The position numbers were made by a program, and so were the translations under genes. The notes under the pieces were generated by a model. The model searched no databases. It was given only the letters and a program-made list of their open reading frames with translations, and was not told where the DNA came from. Source: Odoribacter sp. (GTDB taxonomy: Bacteria; Bacteroidota; Bacteroidia; Bacteroidales; Prolixibacteraceae). From it: DNA of 64,000 nt. The DNA is taken from assembly GCA_013824715.1 (NCBI GenBank), contig PNOH01000007.1:62001-126000 (forward strand), read 5' to 3'. Position 1 is the first letter of the stretch. Each line of letters opens with the position of its first letter. Of this stretch, positions 1 through 8,604 are shown one piece after another.

Positions 1-1306
1 TCCTGAATTGCTTTTCGTCATCAGTAGCTTTTGGCAAACGCATGGCCTCCACATAATCGTTGAAAGCGTTGGTGTCGGCATCAATCAATGGAATAAGATC
101 GTTCGTTACCTGATGTAAAACCGGAATAATTTTCCGCATTTCATTTTCAACATTTTCGAATTTGCGAACACCGTAAGTCAACTGAGCCACCATGCAACCC
201 AGGCCAGCGCCAATGGCCGCAACTGCCGCTGAAGCAGAGCCACCACCGGGAGCCGATGTCCTGGCTGCAATGCTTTTTACAAAATCGCGTACCGAAAGAT
301 CGGCTAGCGGTTCATTTTTTTCTTCGCGGACCATATATTCGATGATGCGTTTCGCCGGATCAAAAGGAGTTATAGAATTTAATCCCAGTCTATCAACAAC
401 CAAACTGATCTTTTGAGCTTCTTCTACAATCATCAGATTTTCTTTTTGAATGTAATATTCAGCCGATTGTAACATGGCATCAAGTGGTACCAAACCCACC
501 AATTCAGAACCTGTTACAGCAATATTAAGCGATGCTGCAATGGATTTACATGTCTCAAATGCGGTGTGAATTCCTGTTACCTTGTAGTCAGTGAGGTTAA
601 TCGAGATTTGGGCCAGGTTATATTCATCAACATACCATCCTATTGCTTTGGTTTCCTTCAACAAGCCGGGCGCGCCATTGTTTCGGCCATTGTCGCGGAT
701 GTCGAGCGCAATGCGATGGGCTTGTTCTTTAGTTCCTAAAAGATTTACGTTATAAGCAATCAGGAAATTACGGGCGCCAGTAACTGTCGCTCCCCATTCA
801 GGAACAAATTTCGCCGGTCCAAAATCCGGTTTCCATTCGGGTTTGATAATCCGATCGGGAATAGCTTCGTATTCGCCCTCCCTGATTTGCGGTAATTTCT
901 TCCGGTATTCCTTGGGTTGAGCTTCTTCATACAGGTAAATAGGAATATGAAGTTCCTCTGAAGCCAGACTGGCAAATTCTTTCGCACATGCCACGCATTC
1001 CTCCATGGTTACATTGGAAACCGGAATAAACGGACAAACATCCAAAGCTCCCATTCTGGGATGTTCGCCGCTGTGGTGGCGCATATCTATGAGTTTGCGT
1101 GCTACTTTAGCTGCATTTACCGCCCCCTGAACGACCGATTTTGGATCGCCAACAAAGGTGATAACCGTTCTGTTTGTGGATTTCCCCGGATCAACATCGA
1201 GTAACTGACATCCAGTGGTTTGTTTGATGACATTGGCAATGGCTTCAATTATTTTGCTGTCCCGTCCTTCAGAAAAATTGGGAACACATTCAATGATCTT
1301 TTTCAT
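1..1306 (-). CDS. ftcD: Glutamate formimidoyltransferase / formimidotetrahydrofolate cyclodeaminase (5' part)
   Basis: The gene starts with ATG at 1306 and runs off the left edge of the window, so its 3' end is missing. My translation opens MKKIIECVPNFSEGRD and contains HHSGEHPRMGALDVCPF, the classical N-terminal formiminotransferase signature. About 330 residues in, a second domain with SAPGGGSASA begins, typical of cyclodeaminase. The two-domain order matches bifunctional FTCD, which moves the formimino group from formiminoglutamate to tetrahydrofolate and releases ammonia at the end of histidine degradation. It is presumably cytosolic. No other hut gene is visible, because the operon partners would lie left of the window. 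A TATTTTTG element at 1331-1338 on the minus strand could be its -7 box, but I see no well-spaced -33 TTG. Confidence 0.93.
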   Translation of the reverse strand, partial: MKKIIECVPNFSEGRDSKIIEAIANVIKQTTGCQLLDVDPGKSTNRTVITFVGDPKSVVQGAVNAAKVARKLIDMRHHSGEHPRMGALDVCPFIPVSNVTMEECVACAKEFASLASEELHIPIYLYEEAQPKEYRKKLPQIREGEYEAIPDRIIKPEWKPDFGPAKFVPEWGATVTGARNFLIAYNVNLLGTKEQAHRIALDIRDNGRNNGAPGLLKETKAIGWYVDEYNLAQISINLTDYKVTGIHTAFETCKSIAASLNIAVTGSELVGLVPLDAMLQSAEYYIQKENLMIVEEAQKISLVVDRLGLNSITPFDPAKRIIEYMVREEKNEPLADLSVRDFVKSIAARTSAPGGGSASAAVAAIGAGLGCMVAQLTYGVRKFENVENEMRKIIPVLHQVTNDLIPLIDADTNAFNDYVEAMRLPKATDDEKQFR

Positions 1307-1564
1307 CCCAGATATGTATTTTTTAAAATGCAAAAATAAAACAATTATTACGTAAGTACCTACACAAAATAGTGAATATTTTTTTTAAACCCCAAATATT
1401 ATTTCAAAAAATCATTAGTGGCCCGGACAGCAATATTTATTGTGATTGAAAGTCAAATGTGTTATTGACAGGCATAACCTGAACAGGAAATACCCAGGTT
1501 GTCATGGATTCATAACTTCTGCTGAAGACTGAGTAAACTCATTAGAATAGTATGAAATATTTAA

Positions 1565-1572
1565 TACGTTTG
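1565..1572 (+). promoter_or_regulatory. Candidate -7 promoter element (TACGTTTG)
   Basis: TACGTTTG matches the Bacteroidota -7 consensus TAnnTTTG and lies 57 bp before the first possible start of the cysteine-synthase-like gene. I found no TTG at the usual 17-23 bp spacing upstream, so this rests on the -7 element alone. The rest of the 1307-1629 interval is AT-rich and I see no gene in it. Confidence 0.4.
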
Positions 1573-1695
1573 GCCAGACTTGTACTATGAATAACCAACA
1601 ACCAGGAAGTTAATGTCTTCATTACATTTATGATGGGGCAAAACTCTGCGAATAAAAAATATCGAAATAAACAACCACTCATTTTGCACAAATCG

Positions 1696-2742
1696 ATGAC
1701 AGAAAGATATCCGGAGATAATCAAAAAAATTGCTGAACTCTGGCGAATTGTCGGAAATTCACCCATGTTGGCCATTCGCTATAAATACTTTGGAGAAGAG
1801 CGCACGATTTATGCCAAGAGCGAACAATTCAATATTACCGGTAGTATCAAAGACCGGATGGCGCTTTACATCCTGCAGCAGGCATACCTGACAGGACAAA
1901 TTAAACCTGGAGATACTATTGTTGAAGCAACAAGCGGGAACACAGGGATCGCATTTGCAGCTATTGGAAGAGCGATTGGACATAAAGTAGTCATTGTTAT
2001 GCCTGACTGGATGAGCAAGGAGCGGGTTGACATCATCCGCAGCCTTGGAGCAGAAATTATCCCTGTTACTAAAGAAGAAGGCGGATTTTTAGGAAGCATT
2101 CAAAGAACAGAAGAGATTGCAGATAAACAGCCAAATATTTTTCTGCCCAGACAATTTGCTAACCTGGCAAATGCTGAAGCACATCAGCAAACTACTGGTA
2201 AAGAAATCTGGTGCCAGCTTGCCGAACAGGGTATTATTCCTGATGCTTTTGTGGCAGGAGTGGGTACCGGAGGAACGGTAATGGGAGTCGGTCAATTTTT
2301 ACGGGGCAAAGTTCCAGGCATTAAAATACACCCGCTCGAACCTACCGAATCGCCAACCTTGTCAACTGGCTATCAAGTTGGGGCTCATCGTATTCAGGGA
2401 ATATCCGATGAGTTTATCCCGTCCCTTGTTAAACTTGATGCCCTCAACGAAATCATAGATGTTAGCGATGGGGATGCTATCATTCTTGCACAAATGCTGG
2501 CTTCCAGGCTTGGATTGGCTGTAGGTATTTCGTCAGGTGCGAACTTCCTTGGGGCGGTTAAAATTCAGAACGAATTGGGTGGACACGCCAATGTAGTAAC
2601 GACCTTCTCTGACAGCAACAAGAAATATTTAAGTACCGATCTGATGCGCACCGAGCCTGTTCGTCCAAATTATTTGTCAACCAACATCGAACTTCTCGAT
2701 TTCAGGATTTTTAATCGTACCTGCCAGGCTTGCAATGTTTAG
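1696..2742 (+). CDS. Cysteine synthase family PLP-dependent enzyme
   Basis: This is a fold-type II PLP enzyme of the O-acetylserine sulfhydrylase / cystathionine beta-synthase family. The visible motifs are GNSPM near the N-terminus, [11 protein letters not shown] with the PLP-binding lysine, [10 protein letters not shown] for the substrate and phosphate loop, and [10 protein letters not shown] for the PLP phosphate. Such enzymes replace the beta substituent of an activated serine with sulfide or another nucleophile. I chose ATG 1696, which places GNSPM about 20 residues in, as is usual. The frame also opens at ATG 1630, giving 370 residues. Even from 1696 the protein (348 residues) is longer than CysK (about 310), with a C-terminal extension ending RTCQACNV. 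It is a single gene between ftcD and the exporter set. The exact substrate is not fixed by the sequence. Confidence 0.85.
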   Translation: MTERYPEIIKKIAELWRIVGNSPMLAIRYKYFGEERTIYAKSEQFNITGSIKDRMALYILQQAYLTGQIKPGDTIVEATSGNTGIAFAAIGRAIGHKVVIVMPDWMSKERVDIIRSLGAEIIPVTKEEGGFLGSIQRTEEIADKQPNIFLPRQFANLANAEAHQQTTGKEIWCQLAEQGIIPDAFVAGVGTGGTVMGVGQFLRGKVPGIKIHPLEPTESPTLSTGYQVGAHRIQGISDEFIPSLVKLDALNEIIDVSDGDAIILAQMLASRLGLAVGISSGANFLGAVKIQNELGGHANVVTTFSDSNKKYLSTDLMRTEPVRPNYLSTNIELLDFRIFNRTCQACNV

Positions 2743-2902
2743 ATACCAAAAAATCCGGAATGTCAATTTTTTTCAACTTACTTCTCAATAAAATCAACTT
2801 ATTTCTGGCACAGAAGTTGAGTAAAAACAAATTTTTAAACTTGTTTAACACAATATTGGATGAAATACTAATTATTTCTCCGTATTTTTAGGAATGAAGA
2901 TA

Positions 2903-2910
2903 TATTTTTG
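2903..2910 (+). promoter_or_regulatory. Candidate -7 promoter element (TATTTTTG)
   Basis: TATTTTTG fits TAnnTTTG and lies about 50 bp before the first gene of the exporter operon at 2961. The 2743-2960 gap is very AT-rich, so a chance match is possible, and no spaced TTG is seen. Confidence 0.35.
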
Positions 2911-2960
2911 TTCTAATTATCGTTTAATACTTTGCAACTAATACCTTGTAACCAATAGCC

Positions 2961-4346
2961 ATGAATAACAAAAAATTTATTGTGGCAGCAACTGCTGCTT
3001 TATTGTTTATTGTTCTTTTCTTTTTTCTCCGGAAAGGGGAGACCGATTTTAATCAGGTAACCACCCATGTTAAACGTGGTGCATTTTCTTCCCTGATTTT
3101 TTCCTCAGGTCAGCTAGAATCAGAGAAATCTGTAACGATTGAAATCCCTGAAAAACTGAAAGATCGCAATTTACGGATTTATGACCTAACCATCACTCAT
3201 ATGGTTGAGGAAGGCACAGTAGTAGATTCTGGTGATTATGTGGCAACTCTCGATCATAAAGCGGTTGAAGAGCAAATTAAACTGGCTCAGGATGAAATGG
3301 ATAAGATTTTGTCGGAATATGAGGACAGTAAAATTGATTCGAACCTCAACCTGAGTAATCAGCGCGACGTCATTGTCAATGCTCGCCTTGATCTTGCCGA
3401 AAAGAAAATTATTATGGAAGAATCGGTGTATGAATCACCATCCATTCAGAAAAAGGCCAGTATGGATTTGGATAAAGCTGCCCGAAAACTGGATCAGGAA
3501 CAAAAGGCTTATGGATTGAAACAAAAGCAGGAAATTAACCGGGTTGAACGGAAATACATCAGCTACAGGCAAATCCTCGAACGGTCTGAAGAACTTCAGA
3601 AATTATTCAATTCGCTCGAAATAACGGCTCCCAAAGCAGGTATTCTCACCTATTTTAAGTATCCGTGGGGCGATATTACTAAAACCGGATCGAAAGTCGG
3701 TCCATACAATTCGGCAATTGCCAGTATTCCAGAAATGACGAATCTGATTTCCAGAACATATATCAATGAAATTGATATATCGAAAATTAGAATTGGACAA
3801 AATGTGAAATTGGGAATTGACGCTTTTCCTGACAAACAACTTTCTGGCCAGGTTATTTCAGTAGCAAATATTGGACAGCCGATGCCTAACAGCGATGCCA
3901 AAGTATTCGAAGTTAAAATTAAAATCTACGGAAAAGACAAGGATTTAAAACCCGCGATGACCACCAGCAATGCTATTGAAGCCGGTATTTTTGCAGATAC
4001 CTTATTGGTTGCAAGTGATGCCATATTTGAAAATGACAGTTTGCGGTTTGTATATCTGGGAGCAAAAAAACCGGTTAAACAAATTGTATGGCTGGGCGAT
4101 GAAAATGAAAATAATGTACTGATAAAAAAAGGTTTAAAAGAAGGAGATGTGGTTTGGTTAACCGAGCCTGAAAATGTTGAGGAAATGAAACTTGTTGGTT
4201 CAGATATTTTTGATGAAATCAATAAGGAAAAAGAAAACGTGAGGTTACAGGCGGAGAAGGAACGTGAAGATATGCTTCTGAAAAAGCCTGAACCAATACC
4301 GGTTTCCGGAGCTGGGATACCTCAGAAAATGATTCAAATCAAATAA
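2961..4346 (+). CDS. HlyD/MacA-family periplasmic adaptor (first copy)
   Basis: This 461-residue protein has one N-terminal membrane anchor (about residues 7-23, hydrophobic and ending before RKGE). A lipoyl-like/beta-barrel half follows, then a long charged helical hairpin (about residues 95-215), the return of the lipoyl half (SLEITAPKAGIL) and a beta-barrel domain. This is the layout of membrane-fusion proteins that link an inner-membrane transporter to an outer-membrane channel. The charged C-terminal tail after residue 410 is unusual and may be flexible. It is first in a tight row with a MacB-type permease (27 bp gap), a TolC-like channel and a second adaptor. The second adaptor has parallel segments such as LRIY and EIDI near the same positions, which indicates paralogy. 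The cargo is unknown. Confidence 0.85.
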   Translation: MNNKKFIVAATAALLFIVLFFFLRKGETDFNQVTTHVKRGAFSSLIFSSGQLESEKSVTIEIPEKLKDRNLRIYDLTITHMVEEGTVVDSGDYVATLDHKAVEEQIKLAQDEMDKILSEYEDSKIDSNLNLSNQRDVIVNARLDLAEKKIIMEESVYESPSIQKKASMDLDKAARKLDQEQKAYGLKQKQEINRVERKYISYRQILERSEELQKLFNSLEITAPKAGILTYFKYPWGDITKTGSKVGPYNSAIASIPEMTNLISRTYINEIDISKIRIGQNVKLGIDAFPDKQLSGQVISVANIGQPMPNSDAKVFEVKIKIYGKDKDLKPAMTTSNAIEAGIFADTLLVASDAIFENDSLRFVYLGAKKPVKQIVWLGDENENNVLIKKGLKEGDVVWLTEPENVEEMKLVGSDIFDEINKEKENVRLQAEKEREDMLLKKPEPIPVSGAGIPQKMIQIK

Positions 4347-4373
4347 TCACACGAAACCTAAAAACTAAAAAGG

Positions 4374-5726
4374 ATGATTTTTAAAAAATATTTTCACGAT
4401 ATAGTTATTGGTTTTGAGGCGATTATAGACAATAAACTCAAATCAATCCTGACCGCTTTAGGGATTATTTTTGGAGTCGCGGCTGTAATCAGTATGCTGG
4501 CAATTGGCAACGGTGCCGAACAGGAGATTCTGGAACAAATAAAGATGGTTGGTGTGAACAACATCATTATTACCCCAACAGAAGTCACAGGCAATGAAAA
4601 TTCGTCTGAAAATCAGGACGAAAAAGCCGGGGGAAAGAAGTTCTCAAGAGGCTTGACACTACTCGATTTAAAAGCCATTGAAGAGGTTGTGCCAACAATT
4701 AACATGCTTAGTCCGGTGATCTCGTATAATTATTCAGCCATTATTGATGGCAAAAGCAAACCTGTTGTACTTGAAGGAGTGAACACCAATTATTTCAAAC
4801 TTTTCAATATTAACCTGCAACTGGGTGAGTTTTTTAATAAAATGCAGTCGGAAGCGGGTTTGCCGGTTTGTGTGATTGGCGACAATATTAAAACTGTATT
4901 TTTTAATCAGGAGAATCCGATTGGCAAACACATTAAATGCGGTCAGATCTGGCTGAAAATTGTTGGAGTTATTGAACGTCGGGACTTTACCGCATCGGCC
5001 TCTGATGAAATGGGGATAAGCAGTTCTGACAATAAAATATTCATTCCGGCGCAAACTATTCTGATGCGTTTTAAAAACCGTGCATTGGTTCGGGCCGACG
5101 AGGTGGAAAAAGCATCTGCACGTCGCCGAATTGTTATTACAGACGCAAATACAAAAGCGGCTGCTGATGATAAAAATCCAAACCAACTGGATAAAATTAT
5201 TTTGCAGGTGAAGGAAACCGAGCAATTGGGAGCCACGGCCAACATTGTGAAGCGCATCCTATTGCGTCGCCATTCCGGTCTTTACGATTTTGAAGTTACT
5301 ATTCCCGAACTTTTACTCAAGCAGCAACAACGGACAAAGAAAATTTTCAATGTTGTATTGGGGGCGATTGCCGGTATTTCGTTAATTGTAGGTGGTATTG
5401 GAATTATGAATATCATGCTTGCATCGGTCATGGAACGGATTCGTGAAATTGGTACCCGGCAGGCCATCGGCGCTTCGCGTAAGGATATTGTGGCGCAATT
5501 TCTTGCCGAATCAACTCTGATCAGTATATCTGGCGGAATAATCGGAATTATTTTGGGAGTCGCACTTTCAAAGATTATTACTGTCTTTTTTGATATCAAA
5601 ACTATAGTTTCCCTGTTCAGTATTATAATCGCTTTTGGCGTTTCGGCTTTGGTCGGAATCATGTTTGGCTATATGCCTGCCAAAAGGGCTGCTGATAAAG
5701 ATCCGGTTGAATCGTTACGCGCTTAA
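4374..5726 (+). CDS. MacB/FtsX-type ABC transporter permease
   Basis: This 450-residue protein has a first membrane helix at about residues 20-42 (LTALGIIFGVAAVISMLAIG) and a periplasmic MacB_PCD domain of about 270 residues. The C-terminal FtsX domain has three helices, beginning near GAIAGISLIVGGIGIMNIML and including the conserved MERIREIGTRQAIGA loop. That is the MacB/LolCE permease plan without the N-terminal ATPase of MacB, so a separate ATPase must drive it. None lies in this operon. The nearest candidate is the LolD-type ATPase at 13962-14639. With adaptors and a TolC channel on both sides, it probably forms a mechanotransmission-type exporter of peptides, lipids or small molecules. 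The gene ends 10 bp before the TolC-type gene. Confidence 0.9.
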   Translation: MIFKKYFHDIVIGFEAIIDNKLKSILTALGIIFGVAAVISMLAIGNGAEQEILEQIKMVGVNNIIITPTEVTGNENSSENQDEKAGGKKFSRGLTLLDLKAIEEVVPTINMLSPVISYNYSAIIDGKSKPVVLEGVNTNYFKLFNINLQLGEFFNKMQSEAGLPVCVIGDNIKTVFFNQENPIGKHIKCGQIWLKIVGVIERRDFTASASDEMGISSSDNKIFIPAQTILMRFKNRALVRADEVEKASARRRIVITDANTKAAADDKNPNQLDKIILQVKETEQLGATANIVKRILLRRHSGLYDFEVTIPELLLKQQQRTKKIFNVVLGAIAGISLIVGGIGIMNIMLASVMERIREIGTRQAIGASRKDIVAQFLAESTLISISGGIIGIILGVALSKIITVFFDIKTIVSLFSIIIAFGVSALVGIMFGYMPAKRAADKDPVESLRA

Positions 5727-5736
5727 AATTTATAAA

Positions 5737-7224
5737 ATGAATAAAACAATATTACTCCTGATTTTCCTTTGTTTCGGATTTTTTAATCAGGTAAATGCCC
5801 AACAGGAAAATTACACGCTGAGTTTGAATGAAGTAGTTGGTATTGCATCTCAGAAATCGCTTGATGCTTTCCGGTATAAAAACATGTACCTGGCCAGCTA
5901 TTGGGAATACAGGTATTACAAGGCAGATAAGCTGCCTAGCCTCAACCTGAGCACCACTCCGCTCGATTTTAACCATTACCGGAAACGTGAATATAACTTT
6001 CAGACCAATGAGGAAGAATACGTTTTGCGCGATTATTTCAATTCGGATGTGGCTGTTCAGTTGAATCAAAAAGTTGGATTGACTGGTGGCAGTTTCTTTT
6101 TAAGCTCCGAATTAGGGATGGTAAAAAACCTGAGCGGCGACCAAAAAACTTCCTATCAGGCAACTCCTGTAAGTATTGGTTATAATCAATCATTGAATGG
6201 GTATAATGCCTTGAGGTGGCAATCGAAAATTGAACCGGTGAAATTTGAAAAAGCGAAGAAAGAGTTTGTACAATCGCAGGAAAATCTGGCCATGAAGAGT
6301 ACCTCCATGTTTTTTGAATTGGTTGACGCCCAAATTCAACTGAAAATTGCACAAAATAATATGGCCAATGCTGATACCTTGTACAAAATCGGGAAAGGAC
6401 GTTTTCAGGTCGGAACAGTTACACAAGATGAGCTATTAAATCTTGAACTGGGCCAGTTGAATGCCCAGCAAGCGTTAAGTAAGGCCAAACTGGAAGTTTT
6501 GAGGGCACAATCAGGACTGAATTCGTACCTTGTTTTGGATAAACAGACCCTGATCAATTGCCAGGTTCCTTCTGAAATCCCTACTTTACAGATCATGGCC
6601 GATGAAGCATTAGATTTGGCCCTGAAAAATAATCCGGATATTCTGGACCAGGAACAGCAAATGCTTGAACAAAACAGGGATGTGGCCCGGGCAAAATCAG
6701 AAACTGGCTTAAACACCAGCCTTTTTGCTGTATATGGACTGAACCAATCGGCAGAAAATTTCGATATGGTTTACGATCAGCCCGATCAAAGTCAACGGTT
6801 ACGGTTTGGCGTGAATGTTCCGTTAGTTGATTGGGGACGACGTAAAGGCCGGTTAATGATGGCCGAATCAACACGCGAGGTAGCCAATGCCCGTATCCGG
6901 CAGGCCCGTATTGATTTCGAACAAAATATTTTTCAATCGGTTATGGAGTTTAACCTTCAGTCCGAACAGGTTAAAAATGCTGCCAAAGCCGATACTGTTG
7001 CCCAGAAAGGGTTTGAAGTTACCTTTCAGCGTTTTCTGATCGGAAAGGTAGATGTCATCAAGTTGAATGTTGCACGGAACGATCGTGAATCGGCACGGAA
7101 AGCCTACATTAATGAAGTTAAAACGTACTGGAATTACTATTATCGGTTGCGCATGCTAACACTTTTCGATTTTGTGAAACGTGAAAACCTTACTGCTGAA
7201 TACGATAAAATTATTCATAACTAG
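5737..7224 (+). CDS. TolC-family outer-membrane efflux channel
   Basis: The start is set at ATG 5737. It follows the permease stop by 10 bp and gives a clean signal peptide (MNKTILLLIFLCFGFFNQVNA, cleavage after NAQ-like residues). An in-frame opening at 5635 would overlap the permease and is less likely. The mature protein (about 475 residues) shows two related halves rich in long amphipathic helices, with repeated Q/N/A-rich segments such as FFELVDAQIQLKIAQNN and the NPDILDQEQQM stretch. This is the outer-membrane efflux protein pattern of TolC trimers. It supplies the outer-membrane duct for the adaptor and permease pair around it. Confidence 0.88.
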   Translation: MNKTILLLIFLCFGFFNQVNAQQENYTLSLNEVVGIASQKSLDAFRYKNMYLASYWEYRYYKADKLPSLNLSTTPLDFNHYRKREYNFQTNEEEYVLRDYFNSDVAVQLNQKVGLTGGSFFLSSELGMVKNLSGDQKTSYQATPVSIGYNQSLNGYNALRWQSKIEPVKFEKAKKEFVQSQENLAMKSTSMFFELVDAQIQLKIAQNNMANADTLYKIGKGRFQVGTVTQDELLNLELGQLNAQQALSKAKLEVLRAQSGLNSYLVLDKQTLINCQVPSEIPTLQIMADEALDLALKNNPDILDQEQQMLEQNRDVARAKSETGLNTSLFAVYGLNQSAENFDMVYDQPDQSQRLRFGVNVPLVDWGRRKGRLMMAESTREVANARIRQARIDFEQNIFQSVMEFNLQSEQVKNAAKADTVAQKGFEVTFQRFLIGKVDVIKLNVARNDRESARKAYINEVKTYWNYYYRLRMLTLFDFVKRENLTAEYDKIIHN

Positions 7225-7230
7225 GCTGAT

Positions 7231-8487
7231 ATGTTTAAAAATAAAAAATACATCCTTGGTATTGCAACTGTGGCAGTGATAGGGATAGCCATTTTTATCC
7301 TTGTTCTGGAAAAACCTAAGAAGGAGGAAAAAAATTACAAAGTTAAAAGAGGCAACCTGGAGGTATTAGTCAACTGTAAGGGTGAGGTAAAGGGCGAAAA
7401 ATATACCGAAATCAACCTTCCCGAAGAAGTTCGTGATCAAAATTTACGCATCTACCAACTTAAGATTGTTGATCTGATCCTTGAAGGAAAAGCCGTAAAG
7501 AAAGGCGATTATATTGCCAAACTCGATGACAGTCAGATATCTACTTTGATGCGTAATATTATGCTGGAAAAGGAAAAGTTTGATGCTGATTTGCGCAATG
7601 CCGTACTCGACAGTGCCGTTAATCTGTCGCGTAAACGAGAGAATATCAATAATGCAAAGCTCGATTTGGAATACCTTAAAATAGACCTCGAACAATCGAA
7701 ATATGAATCGGAAGCTTACCAGCGCAAAACGCAGATGAGGTTTCAGAAGGCTGAAATAGAAGTAGATAAGATTAGGCGCGATTACCTTCTCGATAAAAAT
7801 AGGTTAAAGATTCAGGTTGCAAGGTTTGAAGATCGCGTAGCAGAGTTTAAAGACCGTATCGCCAAATACCAATTGGCGCTTGCATCAACAACCATTCGCA
7901 CTCCGGAAGATGGAATCGTCATGTTTGCTAAAGATTGGTCAGGCAAAACTTATGGAAAAGATTCGGAAATTAACATCTGGAGACCATTGATTGCGACCCT
8001 TCCCGACATGTCGGTAGCTATTTCGGAAACCTACATCCGGGAAATTGATATTGCTAAAATTGAACTTGGCGATAGCGTACGGATTACCATCGATGCATTG
8101 CCTGACAAAGTGTTCTGGGGGAAAGTAATACAGATTGCTAACATTGGCGAAGACCATAAAGATTTCGACATGAAGGCTTTTAAGGTTTTGATCCGCTTCG
8201 AAAGGTCTGATAAAGATATGAAACCCGGAATGAGTGCAAATAACGACATTGTTATAGCATCATATCAGGATAAACTTTTATTGCCCATGAAAGCTGTTTT
8301 CTCCAAAAACGGGAAGCAGATTGTTTATCTTAAAAAGGGCGGTAACATTTCCGAACTGGAAATAAAACTCGTGGCTGAAAACGAACAATTTGGGGTTGTT
8401 GAAAATGGCATCAAAGAAGGTGATGTTGTTTTGTTGTATCAGCCAGAGAAGTTTAAAGTTGAAAGTGAGAAAGTTGCCAATAAATAA
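7231..8487 (+). CDS. HlyD/MacA-family periplasmic adaptor (second copy)
   Basis: This 418-residue protein has an N-terminal anchor (about residues 7-25), a biotinyl-lipoyl-like half, a charged coiled-coil hairpin (about residues 100-215), the motif TTIRTPEDGIVMFA at the return, and a barrel domain. It starts 6 bp after the TolC-type gene. It is a diverged paralogue of the adaptor at 2961: both share DQ/DRNLRIY, EIDI(A/S)KI and a DKDxKP(G/A)M segment near the end. Two adaptors for one permease suggests either a hetero-oligomeric adaptor ring or a second transporter elsewhere sharing the same channel. Confidence 0.85.
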   Translation: MFKNKKYILGIATVAVIGIAIFILVLEKPKKEEKNYKVKRGNLEVLVNCKGEVKGEKYTEINLPEEVRDQNLRIYQLKIVDLILEGKAVKKGDYIAKLDDSQISTLMRNIMLEKEKFDADLRNAVLDSAVNLSRKRENINNAKLDLEYLKIDLEQSKYESEAYQRKTQMRFQKAEIEVDKIRRDYLLDKNRLKIQVARFEDRVAEFKDRIAKYQLALASTTIRTPEDGIVMFAKDWSGKTYGKDSEINIWRPLIATLPDMSVAISETYIREIDIAKIELGDSVRITIDALPDKVFWGKVIQIANIGEDHKDFDMKAFKVLIRFERSDKDMKPGMSANNDIVIASYQDKLLLPMKAVFSKNGKQIVYLKKGGNISELEIKLVAENEQFGVVENGIKEGDVVLLYQPEKFKVESEKVANK

Positions 8488-8559
8488 ATGCTGGACTCAG
8501 ATTACCCAGCTATTAACAATTGTTTTGAATTGTCCATTATATTGTGTGAATGGTTTTTG

Positions 8560-8567
8560 TACTTTTG
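8560..8567 (+). promoter_or_regulatory. Candidate promoter (-7 TACTTTTG)
   Basis: TACTTTTG is an exact TAnnTTTG match 37 bp before the DUF5916 gene. A TTG at 8542-8544 lies 15 bp upstream, slightly closer than the usual 17-23 bp. It would separate transcription of this gene from the exporter operon. Confidence 0.5.
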
Positions 8568-8604
8568 ACAGTTTTTAAAAAAGACCAAAACCTAATCCAA
8601 TTCT

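Noticed and set aside
192-416. Open frame on the plus strand over ftcD
   Set aside because: It is the antisense shadow of the cyclodeaminase part of ftcD; the minus-strand reading matches the family exactly.
1630-1695. Extended start of the cysteine-synthase-like gene at 1630
   Set aside because: It adds 22 residues with little resemblance to the family; I prefer 1696 but cannot exclude 1630.
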